In this document: positions 8,518 through 16,611 of the stretch, in pieces
Numbering within the stretch: position 1 is the first letter of the stretch
How the letters are laid out: each line of letters begins with the position of its first letter
Assembly: GCF_024055725.1 (NCBI RefSeq)
Contig: NZ_JAMXMX010000028.1
Coordinates: 1 to 64,000 of the forward strand
Direction: 5' to 3'
Source: Actinoallomurus spadix
Lineage (GTDB): Bacteria; Actinomycetota; Actinomycetes; Streptosporangiales; Streptosporangiaceae
DNA: 64,000 bases
The notes under the pieces: model-generated
Database searches by the model: none
The model's input: the letters and a program-made list of their open reading frames with translations, nothing else
What the model was told of the DNA's origin: nothing
Translations under genes and position numbers: made by a program

Positions 8518-8596
8518 GGCCGTCGCACCGTATCCGCGAACCCGGGGCGTCCGCGCCGCGTCCTACTCAGGGGGATCGGCGACCCGGGAGGGCCGG

Positions 8597-8830
8597 ATGG
8601 ACCGAAGGTTCGACATCGTGTGGCGCGGTTACGACCGCCGCCAGGTCGACGCATATCTGCGGCGCCTGGCGCAGGAGCCCGCCGGCAGCCCGGATCCTCC
8701 CGTCTTCGACGTGGTGCTCCGCGGTTACGACCACCGCCAGGTGGAGCGGTATCTCGCGGAGTACGCGGCCCCGGCGAATCGCCCGGACGACGACGGCCGG
8801 GGGCTCCTCGACGAGTTCTTCGGCTCCTGA
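8597..8830 (+). CDS. 77-residue protein with two DivIVA-type motifs
   Basis: Two copies of a segment of about 20 residues, FDIVWRGYDRRQVDAYLRRL (5-24) and FDVVLRGYDHRQVERYLAEY (37-56), match the start of the DivIVA/Wag31 N-terminal domain (F-x-x-x-x-R-G-Y-D-x-x-Q-V-x-x-x-L). DivIVA uses this part to reach curved membrane at poles and septa, then oligomerises through a coiled coil; here no coiled coil follows. It may bind membranes or DivIVA without polymerising. The ATG is preceded by GGGAGGG. Monocistronic. Confidence 0.75.
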   Translation: MDRRFDIVWRGYDRRQVDAYLRRLAQEPAGSPDPPVFDVVLRGYDHRQVERYLAEYAAPANRPDDDGRGLLDEFFGS

Positions 8831-8854
8831 GCCGGTCCGGCGCGCGGCTCCCGG

Positions 8855-9229
8855 CTAGCTCACGCCCGGAGCGGAACCGTCCGCCGCGGAGGTGTGGTCC
8901 GCGCCGCCGAGGATGTTCTCGCGGCCCCACGCGCCGAGGGGGGCCAGCGCGGCGTTGAGCGACACGCCCAGACCGGTCAGCGAGTACTCCACCCGAGGCG
9001 GCACCTCGTCGTACGCCTCGCGGTGCACGATGCCGTCCTCTTCGAGCTCACGAAGGTGAGAGGCGAGGACCTTCTCGGTGACGCCGGGCAGGTGCCGGCG
9101 CAGCTCGCCGAACCGGCAGGGACGCTCTTTGAGCGCCCACAGGATCAGCACCTTCCACTTCCCGCCGATGACGTCCATCGCGGCGTCGATGCCGCAGACG
9201 TACGCCCCGGGCCGTCGCGCGGTCGTCAA
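8855..9229 (-). CDS. HxlR-family transcriptional regulator
   Basis: About 124 residues of winged helix: CGIDAAMDVIGGKWKVLILWAL, the FGELRRHLPGVTEKVLASHLRELEEDGIV recognition region and the VEYSLTGLG wing. I prefer the TTG at 9229, which has AGAGGAG 5 bases upstream; an ATG at 9274 would add 15 residues but would place a palindromic operator inside the coding region. HxlR proteins repress or activate an adjacent divergent gene in response to electrophiles or small aromatics. The neighbour here is an imine-reductase-like dehydrogenase starting 97 bases away. Confidence 0.9.
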   Translation of the reverse strand: MTTARRPGAYVCGIDAAMDVIGGKWKVLILWALKERPCRFGELRRHLPGVTEKVLASHLRELEEDGIVHREAYDEVPPRVEYSLTGLGVSLNAALAPLGAWGRENILGGADHTSAADGSAPGVS

Positions 9230-9271
9230 CCGCACTCCTCTCACCTGGTCGCTTACCACGAGGTGACCACC

Positions 9272-9290
9272 CACTTCGAAGTGCGTACTT
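9272..9290. promoter_or_regulatory. Likely HxlR operator
   Basis: CACTTCGAAGTG (9272-9283) is a perfect 12-bp palindrome overlapping a second repeat, AAGT-gcgt-ACTT (9279-9290). Paired ACTT/AAGT boxes are the usual shape of HxlR operators. The site lies in the divergent gap between the HxlR gene and the reductase it probably controls. Confidence 0.55.
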
Positions 9291-9325
9291 GATCACCTTC
9301 TGCTGTCCGCACCAGCCTAACCAGC

Positions 9326-10216
9326 ATGAACTCGAACAAGACCTCTCTCACCCTTCTCGGCCTGGGCGCGATGGGCACCGCGCTCGCCCACTCCTGGCTC
9401 GCCGCCGGACATCCGCTGACCGTCTGGAACCGGACCGCGGCCCGCGCCGAGCCGCTCGCCGCCAAGGGCGCGACGGTCACCGCGACCGCGGCCGAGGCCG
9501 TCGCCGCGAACGGCCTCGTCGTCGTCTGCCTGCTCGACGACGCGTCGACCGCCGAGGTCCTGGCCGGTACGGACCTGGCGGGCCGGGACCTGGTCGACCT
9601 CACCACCGGGACGCCTGCCGAGGCCCGCACGCGGGCCGAGTGGGCGCGGTCGCGCGGCGCGCGCTTCCTGAGCGGCGGGATCATGGCCGTCCCGCCGATG
9701 ATCGGAGCACCCGGCGCCGGAGCCTACGTCCTCTACAGCGGCTCCAGTGCGCTCTTCGACGCGCACCACGACACGCTGGCCGTGCCGGCCGGCACCGAGT
9801 ACGTCGGAGCGGACCCCGGATCGGCGGCCCTGCACGACGTCGCGCTGCTGAGCGCGATGTACGGGATGTTGGCGGGCGCCGCGCACGCGTTCGCGCTGAT
9901 CCGGGGGGAGGATGTCGAGCCGAAGAGGTTCGCGGGCCTGCTCGCGGGCTGGCTCACCGCCATGACGGCCTCGGTGCACGGCACGGCCGAACGCCTGGTG
10001 AGCGGCGACTACACGGGCAACGTCGTCTCCAACCTCGCCATGCAGGTGGCGGGCACGGCGACGCTGCTGCGCACGGCCGAGGAACAGGGAGTCAGTCCCG
10101 AACTGCTCCTTCCGTACGTCGGCCTCATGAAGCGCCGCCTCGCCGACGGGCACGGCGACGAGGACACCACGGGCGTCATCGATCTGCTCACCTCCCGCCG
10201 CCCGTCCGCCGGCTGA
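9326..10216 (+). CDS. NAD(P)-dependent imine-reductase-like dehydrogenase
   Basis: 296 residues. The N-terminal Rossmann fold has GLGAMGTALA at residues 12-21 and the NRT stretch that usually marks NADPH preference. The middle carries GGIMAVPPMIG, the signature of the imine reductase branch of the beta-hydroxyacid dehydrogenase superfamily, followed by the helical C-terminal dimerisation domain. These enzymes reduce cyclic imines or aminate ketones; the natural substrate is unknown. The conserved catalytic Lys of true hydroxyacid dehydrogenases is not evident, which favours the imine reductase reading. Divergent from the HxlR gene. Confidence 0.85.
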   Translation: MNSNKTSLTLLGLGAMGTALAHSWLAAGHPLTVWNRTAARAEPLAAKGATVTATAAEAVAANGLVVVCLLDDASTAEVLAGTDLAGRDLVDLTTGTPAEARTRAEWARSRGARFLSGGIMAVPPMIGAPGAGAYVLYSGSSALFDAHHDTLAVPAGTEYVGADPGSAALHDVALLSAMYGMLAGAAHAFALIRGEDVEPKRFAGLLAGWLTAMTASVHGTAERLVSGDYTGNVVSNLAMQVAGTATLLRTAEEQGVSPELLLPYVGLMKRRLADGHGDEDTTGVIDLLTSRRPSAG

Positions 10217-10274
10217 CGCCCACCGGGCGAGGAACCGCCGCCGATTGTCGGCGGGCGCCGATAGGTTCGAGCAT

Positions 10275-11366
10275 GTGATCGAACGGGTGGGGCGGGACCG
10301 CACGGACGACGCGCCCGGCCTCCGCACCGCCGGAGACGACCCGCCGGCGACCGCGACGGCGGCGCGGCGCGAGCGGCGGGTCGCCGCCGGGGTCGAAGAG
10401 CTCGACCGGTGGCTGTGCGACCAGGTCGCCCAGGGTCTCGCGCACACCCACCACGCGCCACCCTCCATGTGGGAGGACGTCGCCCGCCGTCTCGTCGACG
10501 CGCAGGCCGGCGCGCTGGCGTCGCGGGTGCGGGAGCTCGGCTCGCTGCCCGCCGACGGCCGGCCCGAGCGGCTGCTGGAGGAGTACGCCCTGCTACGGCT
10601 CCTCGTCACGGCGTTCCGGCGCCTCGACGAGCTGCCCGCGCCGCTGCGGGCCACCGTCCGGTCCCGTGTCGGCTTCACGGTGAGCCAGGAGGAGGTCCTG
10701 GCGGGTGACACGGTGCAAGACCACTGGTACGTCGCGGGATGCCGTGACGTGGAGCAGGACCGGCTCATCACCCGCCGTGTCTGGTTGCGCGGACGGGAGA
10801 CCGGGCGGTCCGCGCTCGTCCTGTCCTTCGCCGCTCCGCGGCGGACGCCGAGGCAGGCGCGGGGCGCACCGGGCCGGACGCCGGTTCCACCGGGCCGGGA
10901 ACCGGGCGCGCCGGGCCGGGAACCGGGCGCGCCGGAGGGGCCGGGGCGGGCGCTGGACTCGTCGCTCGTCGTAGGGGACACGGTCGACGCCGAGCTGGCC
11001 TTCTACCCCGGGGCGCTGCCGCTGCGCGCGCTCGTGGCCGCCCGCCACGCCGCGCCCGTACGCCGGCCGCCGCGCGGCACGACCGTGCCGGGGCTGCTCC
11101 GCGAGTACGCCGACGCGCTCGCCCTCGACCCCTGGCTGGAGCGGTGGCCGGCCGTGCTGTCCGGTGTCCGGCCCGCACGGGACGAGGCCGGCCGCCCCTG
11201 CCTGGTCGACGCGGACGGCGCCGCGCTGCCGCTCCGCGCGTCCGACGTCTGGCGGCTGTGGGCCGTCTCCGGCGGCCGGCCGCTGACCGTCTCCGGCGAG
11301 TGGTCGCCGCGCGGGCTGGTGCCGCTGTCCGCCTGGCAGGCCGAGGAGGGGGCCGTGGCACTGTGA
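10275..11366 (+). CDS. C-terminal part of a SWIM-zinc-finger-family protein, finger absent
   Basis: 363 residues from a GTG at 10275. The body (MWEDVARRLVDAQAGALASRVRELG, then an arginine-rich middle and a C-terminal RPLTVSGEWSPRGLVPLS stretch) resembles the C-terminal portion of actinobacterial 'SWIM zinc finger family' proteins that head SWIM/DUF5691/MoxR/DUF5682/VWA clusters. Those proteins begin with a CxC...CxH finger; here no cysteine pair precedes the conserved part and no remnant is seen in the 58 bases back to the reductase gene, so the finger is missing. A low-complexity Pro/Gly/Arg insert (about 200-235) includes a 21-bp duplication. The next gene overlaps this stop (GTGA). The family assignment is from memory of these clusters. 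Confidence 0.65.
   Translation: MIERVGRDRTDDAPGLRTAGDDPPATATAARRERRVAAGVEELDRWLCDQVAQGLAHTHHAPPSMWEDVARRLVDAQAGALASRVRELGSLPADGRPERLLEEYALLRLLVTAFRRLDELPAPLRATVRSRVGFTVSQEEVLAGDTVQDHWYVAGCRDVEQDRLITRRVWLRGRETGRSALVLSFAAPRRTPRQARGAPGRTPVPPGREPGAPGREPGAPEGPGRALDSSLVVGDTVDAELAFYPGALPLRALVAARHAAPVRRPPRGTTVPGLLREYADALALDPWLERWPAVLSGVRPARDEAGRPCLVDADGAALPLRASDVWRLWAVSGGRPLTVSGEWSPRGLVPLSAWQAEEGAVAL
10890..10931 (+). repeat. Two tandem copies of a 21-bp unit
   Basis: Two exact copies of a 21-base unit starting CCGGGCCGGGAACCGGG inside the SWIM-family gene. They encode a repeated Pro-Gly-Arg-Glu-Pro-Gly-Ala peptide in a low-complexity linker, so copy-number changes would stay in frame. Confidence 0.8.
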
Positions 11367-12844
11367 GCGCGTGGGGAGAGCACGTCACCGCCGCCCTACT
11401 GGGGACGCGGCGGCGGCCGGTGCCGCCGCTCGAGGAGATCCCGGACGGCCCGGCCGATCCGGCGGCCCGCCTGCTCGACCAGGCCGCGCTGCTGACGGTG
11501 CGCAGGCGGGCCGGATGGCGGCCGGTGGGCGCGGAGCCGACCGCCCCCGCGCCGGCGGAGACCGCGCCCCTCGTTCCGGACGCGGCGGCCGAGCGCCTGC
11601 GCCGGATCCTCGCGGGTGAGCACGCCCGCGTGCTGCCCGAGTGGCTGGAGGCGGCGGCCCGGAGCGGCCGCCGGGTTCCGCCGCACCTGCTCCCGGACCT
11701 GCTGCACAAGGGACGCGCGGACCGGGCGCTGCGTCCGTCGATCGCGCGGGCCGCCGGGCGGCGGGGCGTCTGGCTGGCCATGCAGCACGTCGACTGGGCG
11801 TATCTCGTCGTCACCGGCGGCGGTGCGGAGGTCGAGGATCCCGGGGTGTGGTCGACCGGCACCCGGGCCGAGCGTGAGGCGCACCTGCGGTGGTCACGGG
11901 CGGCCGACCCGGCCGCGGCCCGGGCGACGCTGTCGTCGACGTGGCCACGCGAGCCGGCGCCGGAGCGGGCACGGTTCCTCACGGCGTTCGAGCGCGGGCT
12001 CTCCCTCGCGGACGAGGAGTTCCTCGAGACGGCCCTGGACGACCGCGGCCTGGAGGTCCGGCGCATCGCGGCCGACCTGCTCGCCCGGCTGCCCGGCACG
12101 GCGTACGCCCGGCGCATGACCGAACGGGCGCGCGCCTGCCTGCGCGCCGAGACCGGCCCGGCGGGCGGCCCGGAGCGGCTCGTCGCCGCGCCGCCGGAGC
12201 GGCACGACGAGGGCATGCTGCGCGACGGCATCCCGTACCACGCGGCCGAGCGCGTCGGGAACCACGCCGGCTGGCTACGGGAGATCCTCGCCCGTACGCC
12301 GCTGTCCACCTGGACGGAACGATTCGGCCTGCCACCGGAGCACGTCGTCGCGCTGCCGGTCGGCACCGGCGCCCGGCTCGCGCCGGACGAGCACGCCAGG
12401 CGGGACGTCCACCTCGGCTGGGCGCGTGCCGCGGCGCGGCAGCGGGACGCCGCCTGGGCGCGGGCGCTGCTGGCCGGCGACGTCGTCCCCGGCGACGTCA
12501 GGACCCTCGCCGACCTCCTGGACGTCCTCCCCGGCGCGGAGCGCGAGGATCAGGCGGCCGAGGCGGTACGCCGAATCGAGGACCCCACCGGCCGGCTCAC
12601 CGTGCTCGATCGCGTCCCCGGGCCCTGGTCCGGCGCGCTGGCCGACGTCACGATCACGACCCTGGCGGATACCGCCGCCGGGCGGTTCCCCGCCGACCTG
12701 TGCCGCCTCGCCGGTGAGCGCCTCGCCCCGGCCACCGCGTCACGCCTGGACGAGCTCGCCCGGCGGCACCCCGGCCACCGGCCGCTCACCGAGCTCGCCG
12801 ACGTCCTGCGGTTCCGGCACGACATGCTCGAAGAGCTGCGGTGA
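11363..12844 (+). CDS. DUF5691-type protein of the MoxR/VWA cassette
   Basis: 493 residues, starting at a GTG that overlaps the previous stop. Mostly alpha-helical and Arg/Ala-rich, with repeated helical pairs from about residue 180 onward (for example FEDTALDDRGLEVRRIAADLLARLPG-like stretches) that read like HEAT-type repeats. By position and length it is the DUF5691 member of the cassette; its biochemical role is not known. Repeats of this kind usually act as scaffold or substrate adaptor, which would suit a chaperone-like MoxR ATPase, but that is inference. Confidence 0.75.
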   Translation: MSAWGEHVTAALLGTRRRPVPPLEEIPDGPADPAARLLDQAALLTVRRRAGWRPVGAEPTAPAPAETAPLVPDAAAERLRRILAGEHARVLPEWLEAAARSGRRVPPHLLPDLLHKGRADRALRPSIARAAGRRGVWLAMQHVDWAYLVVTGGGAEVEDPGVWSTGTRAEREAHLRWSRAADPAAARATLSSTWPREPAPERARFLTAFERGLSLADEEFLETALDDRGLEVRRIAADLLARLPGTAYARRMTERARACLRAETGPAGGPERLVAAPPERHDEGMLRDGIPYHAAERVGNHAGWLREILARTPLSTWTERFGLPPEHVVALPVGTGARLAPDEHARRDVHLGWARAAARQRDAAWARALLAGDVVPGDVRTLADLLDVLPGAEREDQAAEAVRRIEDPTGRLTVLDRVPGPWSGALADVTITTLADTAAGRFPADLCRLAGERLAPATASRLDELARRHPGHRPLTELADVLRFRHDMLEELR

Positions 12845-12925
12845 CACCGCCCGCGTGGCGAGCGCGGCCCGGGACGGACGGCGCGTCAGACCGATCGAAC
12901 GACCCCCGACGAAGGAGCCCTTCCG

Positions 12926-14008
12926 ATGACCGAGGCCGTGCTGCGCCCGCACGCCGAGCACCAGTTCGCCGATGAGCTGGCCCTCCTCGCCGAACGGGAC
13001 GACCGGCCGCGCCCGCCCGGCTGGCGGCTGTCGCCGTGGGCCGTCACCGTTTACCTCCTGGGCGGGACGCTGCCCGACGGCACGGTCGTCACGCCGAAGT
13101 ACGTCGGCCCGCGCCGCCTGATCGAGGTGGCCGTCGCCACGCTCGCCACGGACCGGGCGCTGCTGCTCCTCGGCGTGCCCGGCACCGCCAAGACCTGGGT
13201 GTCCGAGCACCTGGCGGCCGCGGTCAGCGGTGACTCGACGCTGCTGGTCCAGGGCACGGCCGGCACGGCGGAGGACACCATCCGGTACGGCTGGAACTAC
13301 GCGCGGCTGCTCGCCGAAGGGCCGTCGGAGCAGGCCCTGGTGCCGAGCCCGGTGATGCGGGCGATGCGGTCCGGGGCCGTCGCCCGGATCGAAGAGCTCA
13401 CCCGGATGCCGTCCGACGTCCAGGACTCCCTCATCACGATCCTCTCGGAGAAGGCCCTGCCCGTCCCGGAGCTGGGCACCGAGGTGCAGGCGCGCAAGGG
13501 CTTCACGGTCATCGCGACCGCCAACGACCGGGACCGCGGCGTGAACGACCTGTCCAGCGCACTGCGCCGGCGGTTCAACACCATCGTGCTGCCGCTGCCC
13601 GCGACGACCGAGGAGGAGGTCGACATCGTCGCCCGCAGGGTCGCCCAGATCGGCACGTCGCTGGAGCTGCCGGAGACCGTCGCCGGGATCGAGGAGATCC
13701 GCCGGGTCGTGACCGTCTTCCGCGAGCTGCGCTCCGGCCGCACCGCCGACGGCCGTACGCGCCTGAAGTCGCCCACCGGCACGCTGAGCACCGCGGAGGC
13801 GATCTCGGTGATCACGAGCGGCCGTGTCCTCGCGACCCACTTCGGCGACGGCGTGCTGCGCCCGGCGGACGTGGCGGGCGGCATCGTCGGCGCGGTCGTG
13901 CAGGACCCGGTGTCGGACCGCGTGGTGTGGCAGGAGTACCTCGAGACCGTCGTGCGCGAACGCCCCGAGTGGAGCGACTTCTACCGCGCCTGCCGCGAGG
14001 TCCTCTGA
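12926..14008 (+). CDS. MoxR-family AAA+ ATPase
   Basis: 360 residues. Walker A GVPGTAKT (about 83-90), a Walker B-like VARIEELTRMP in which the usual second acidic residue is present (EE), sensor 1 in TANDRDRG, and an arginine finger in SSALRRRFN. MoxR ATPases work with VWA-domain proteins to mature or remodel protein complexes. Here the VWA partner is two genes downstream and the DUF5682 gene starts 2 bases after this stop, so all are probably co-translated. ATG at 12926 with GAAGGAG upstream. Confidence 0.93.
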   Translation: MTEAVLRPHAEHQFADELALLAERDDRPRPPGWRLSPWAVTVYLLGGTLPDGTVVTPKYVGPRRLIEVAVATLATDRALLLLGVPGTAKTWVSEHLAAAVSGDSTLLVQGTAGTAEDTIRYGWNYARLLAEGPSEQALVPSPVMRAMRSGAVARIEELTRMPSDVQDSLITILSEKALPVPELGTEVQARKGFTVIATANDRDRGVNDLSSALRRRFNTIVLPLPATTEEEVDIVARRVAQIGTSLELPETVAGIEEIRRVVTVFRELRSGRTADGRTRLKSPTGTLSTAEAISVITSGRVLATHFGDGVLRPADVAGGIVGAVVQDPVSDRVVWQEYLETVVRERPEWSDFYRACREVL

Positions 14009-14010
14009 TC

Positions 14011-16611
14011 GTGGCCGCCCCCGCCCACGAGCGCGTCCGGATCTTCGGCATCCGGCACCACGGCCCGGGTTCGGCGCGGTCGCTCGTCCGCGCACTTGAG
14101 GACCTGCGGCCCGACGTCGTCCTGGTCGAGGGACCACCCGAGGCCGACGCCATCGTCGGCCTCGCCGCCGACCCGGGCATGGTTCCGCCGGTGGCGCTGC
14201 TGGCCCACGTGGTGGACGGCGGGGAGGGACGGTCCGCCGCGTTCTGGCCGTTCGCGGAGTTCAGCCCCGAATGGCAGGCGATCCGCCACGCTCTGCGGGC
14301 GGGGGTGCCCGTGCGCTTCTGCGACCTGCCCGCCGCCCACCACCTCGCCGAAGCGCCGGACCACGACTCGGTCGCGGAGCCGGACACCGGACCCGCCCCA
14401 GAGCCGGACGCAGAACCGGACGACCGGCCGAACGACCGGCCGGACGACGGGCCGGACGACGGGCCGGACAACGGGCCGGACGCGGCGGCGGCCGTACGGC
14501 TCGATCCGCTGGCCCGGCTGGCCGAGGCGGCGGGGTACGACGACGCCGAACGCTGGTGGGACGACGTCGTCGAGCACCGTGGCGGCGGCCCCGCGCCCTT
14601 CGACGCGGTCGCCGAGGCGATGGCCGCGCTCCGCGACCACGCGCCCGCCCCGCCGGCGGACCACGTACGGCGGGAGAAGCGGCGCGAGGCGTACATGCGC
14701 CGCACGGTACGCCGCGCGCTCAAGGACGGGTTCGAGCGGATCGCGGTGGTCTGCGGCGCCTGGCACGTGCCCGCGATCGCCGCCGCGCTCGGTCCCGCCC
14801 GCTCGCCCGGCGCGCCCACCGCCGCGGGTGACGACCGGACGCTCCGCGGGCTGCCGGCGGTGAGAGTCGCGCTGACCTGGGTGCCATGGTCGTACGGCCG
14901 GCTGGCGGCCCGCTCCGGGTACGGCGCCGGCGTCACGTCCCCGGGGTGGTACCACCACCTGTTCGCCGCGCCCGACCGCCCGATCGAGCGCTGGTTCACC
15001 GCGGTCGCGGCCGTACTGCGCGTCGAAGACCTGCCCGTGTCGTCCGCGCACGTCATCGAGGCCGTGCGCCTCGCCGACGCGCTCGCCGCCCTGCGCGGCC
15101 GGCCGCTCGCGGGGCTGGCCGAGGTCACCGACGCGACGCTCGCCGTCCTGTGCGAGGGCGCCGACCTCCCCCTGGAGCTGATCCAGCACCGCATGGTCGT
15201 CGGCGAACGCCTCGGCGCCGTACCGGACGGCACGCCGATGGTCCCGCTCCAGCGGGACCTGCGGGACGAGCAACGGCGGCTGCGCTTCCACCCGTCGGCC
15301 ACCGCGAAGGAACTCGACCTGGACCTGCGCAGGCCCGTCGACCTCGACCGCAGCCGGTTGCTGCACCGGCTCCGACTGCTCGGGGTCCCCTGGGGAGAGC
15401 CCGGCGGGTCCGGGCGCGGCAAGGGGACCTTCCGGGAGACCTGGACGCTGGCGTGGCGGCCCGAGTTCGACGTCCGGCTCGTCGAGTCCGGCGCCTGGGG
15501 CCTGACGGTACGCGACGCGGCGTCGGCGCGGGCACGGGCGCTGGCCGCCGAGGCCGGCGGTCTGACGGAGCTCACCGCGCTGGCCGAGCAGTGCCTGCCC
15601 GCCGACCTCGGTGACGCGCTGCCGGCCGTGATGGCCGCGCTCGCCGACCGGGCCGCGGCGGACACCGACGTCGCCCACCTGATGGGGGCGCTGCCCGCGC
15701 TGGTCCGCACCCTGCGCTACGGGGACGTGCGGGGCACGTCGGCCGAACCGCTCCGCACCGTGGTCGACGGTCTCGTCGTGCGCGTCTGCGTCGGTCTGCC
15801 CGCCGAGGTCATCGGGCTCGACGACGACGCGGCCCGCGCGCTGCTCGGCCGGGTGGACGACGTCCACGGCGCGCTGTCCCTTCTCGGCGACGCCGAGCAC
15901 ACCGCGCGCTGGCACGGGACCCTCACCACCCTGATCGACCGTCCGGGGCTGCACGGCCTGATCGAGGGACGGCTCACCCGGCTGCTGCTGGACGCCGGGC
16001 TGCTCGACGATGCCGGCGGCTCCCCGGGTGGAGACGACGGCCGCGCGGACGTCCCCGCCGACGGGGACGACGGCGCGGACCGGCCCGCGGGCGGGGACGA
16101 CGGCCGCGTGGGCGATTCCGCCGGCGGGAGCCGGCCGGACCGGTTCGCGGGTGGGATCGGCGACCGGATGGCGCGCGCCGTCTCGGCCGGCACGTCACCG
16201 GCCCACGCGGCCGCCTGGATCGAGGGATTCCTGTCCGGCGGCGGGCTGATCCTCGTTCACGACGACCGGCTGCTCCGCCTGGTGGACGCCTGGATCGCCG
16301 CCCTGCCGCCGGAGTCCTTCGCCGCGGTGCTGCCGCTGCTGCGCCGGACGTTCGGAACCTTCGAGGCACCGGAGCGCCGTGCCATCGGCGAGCGGGTGGC
16401 GCGGATCGGGACCGCGTCCGGCCGGGGCTCCGCCGCCGGCGAGTCCCTCGATCTCGAACGCGCCGCCCCGGCCGTACGCACGGTCATCGGCATCCTCGGC
16501 GGGCCGCACGGGGACTCCGGCCGTCCCCGCGCGCGTTCCGGCTCGGGAGACCGGTCGGAGCCGGTTCGCCGGGGGGATTCCCGGCGGGACGACGAGAGGG
16601 AGCGGACGTGA
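14011..16611 (+). CDS. DUF5682-family protein of the MoxR/VWA cassette
   Basis: 866 residues from a GTG 2 bases after the MoxR stop. The N-terminus (VRIFGIRHHGPGSARSL, then VLVEGPPEADAI) and a later VVCGAWHVPAI recall the His/Glu motifs of the TIKI/TraB/ChaN-like hydrolase clan, so a metal-dependent hydrolase or binding role is possible; this is inference. Two low-complexity Asp/Gly/Pro inserts (about 135-160 and 670-715) break the fold. The last codons overlap the GTG of the VWA gene. Compared with the family the length is normal. Confidence 0.8.
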   Translation: MAAPAHERVRIFGIRHHGPGSARSLVRALEDLRPDVVLVEGPPEADAIVGLAADPGMVPPVALLAHVVDGGEGRSAAFWPFAEFSPEWQAIRHALRAGVPVRFCDLPAAHHLAEAPDHDSVAEPDTGPAPEPDAEPDDRPNDRPDDGPDDGPDNGPDAAAAVRLDPLARLAEAAGYDDAERWWDDVVEHRGGGPAPFDAVAEAMAALRDHAPAPPADHVRREKRREAYMRRTVRRALKDGFERIAVVCGAWHVPAIAAALGPARSPGAPTAAGDDRTLRGLPAVRVALTWVPWSYGRLAARSGYGAGVTSPGWYHHLFAAPDRPIERWFTAVAAVLRVEDLPVSSAHVIEAVRLADALAALRGRPLAGLAEVTDATLAVLCEGADLPLELIQHRMVVGERLGAVPDGTPMVPLQRDLRDEQRRLRFHPSATAKELDLDLRRPVDLDRSRLLHRLRLLGVPWGEPGGSGRGKGTFRETWTLAWRPEFDVRLVESGAWGLTVRDAASARARALAAEAGGLTELTALAEQCLPADLGDALPAVMAALADRAAADTDVAHLMGALPALVRTLRYGDVRGTSAEPLRTVVDGLVVRVCVGLPAEVIGLDDDAARALLGRVDDVHGALSLLGDAEHTARWHGTLTTLIDRPGLHGLIEGRLTRLLLDAGLLDDAGGSPGGDDGRADVPADGDDGADRPAGGDDGRVGDSAGGSRPDRFAGGIGDRMARAVSAGTSPAHAAAWIEGFLSGGGLILVHDDRLLRLVDAWIAALPPESFAAVLPLLRRTFGTFEAPERRAIGERVARIGTASGRGSAAGESLDLERAAPAVRTVIGILGGPHGDSGRPRARSGSGDRSEPVRRGDSRRDDERERT
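14419..14478 (+). repeat. Five copies of a 12-bp repeat
   Basis: Five near-identical units (consensus GACGACGGGCCG) in tandem within the DUF5682 gene, encoding an Asp-Asp-Gly/Arg-Pro linker. Any change in copy number keeps frame. Not a CRISPR: there are no spacers. Confidence 0.85.

Noticed and set aside
14419-14478. Short regular repeats as a CRISPR array
   Set aside because: Units of 12 bases abut with no spacers and lie inside a coding frame.
13812-15710. Long minus-strand open frame opposite the DUF5682 gene
   Set aside because: Shadow of a strong GC-biased gene; composition Ser/Arg/Ala only, no motifs, while the plus strand shows a family protein with overlapping operon starts.
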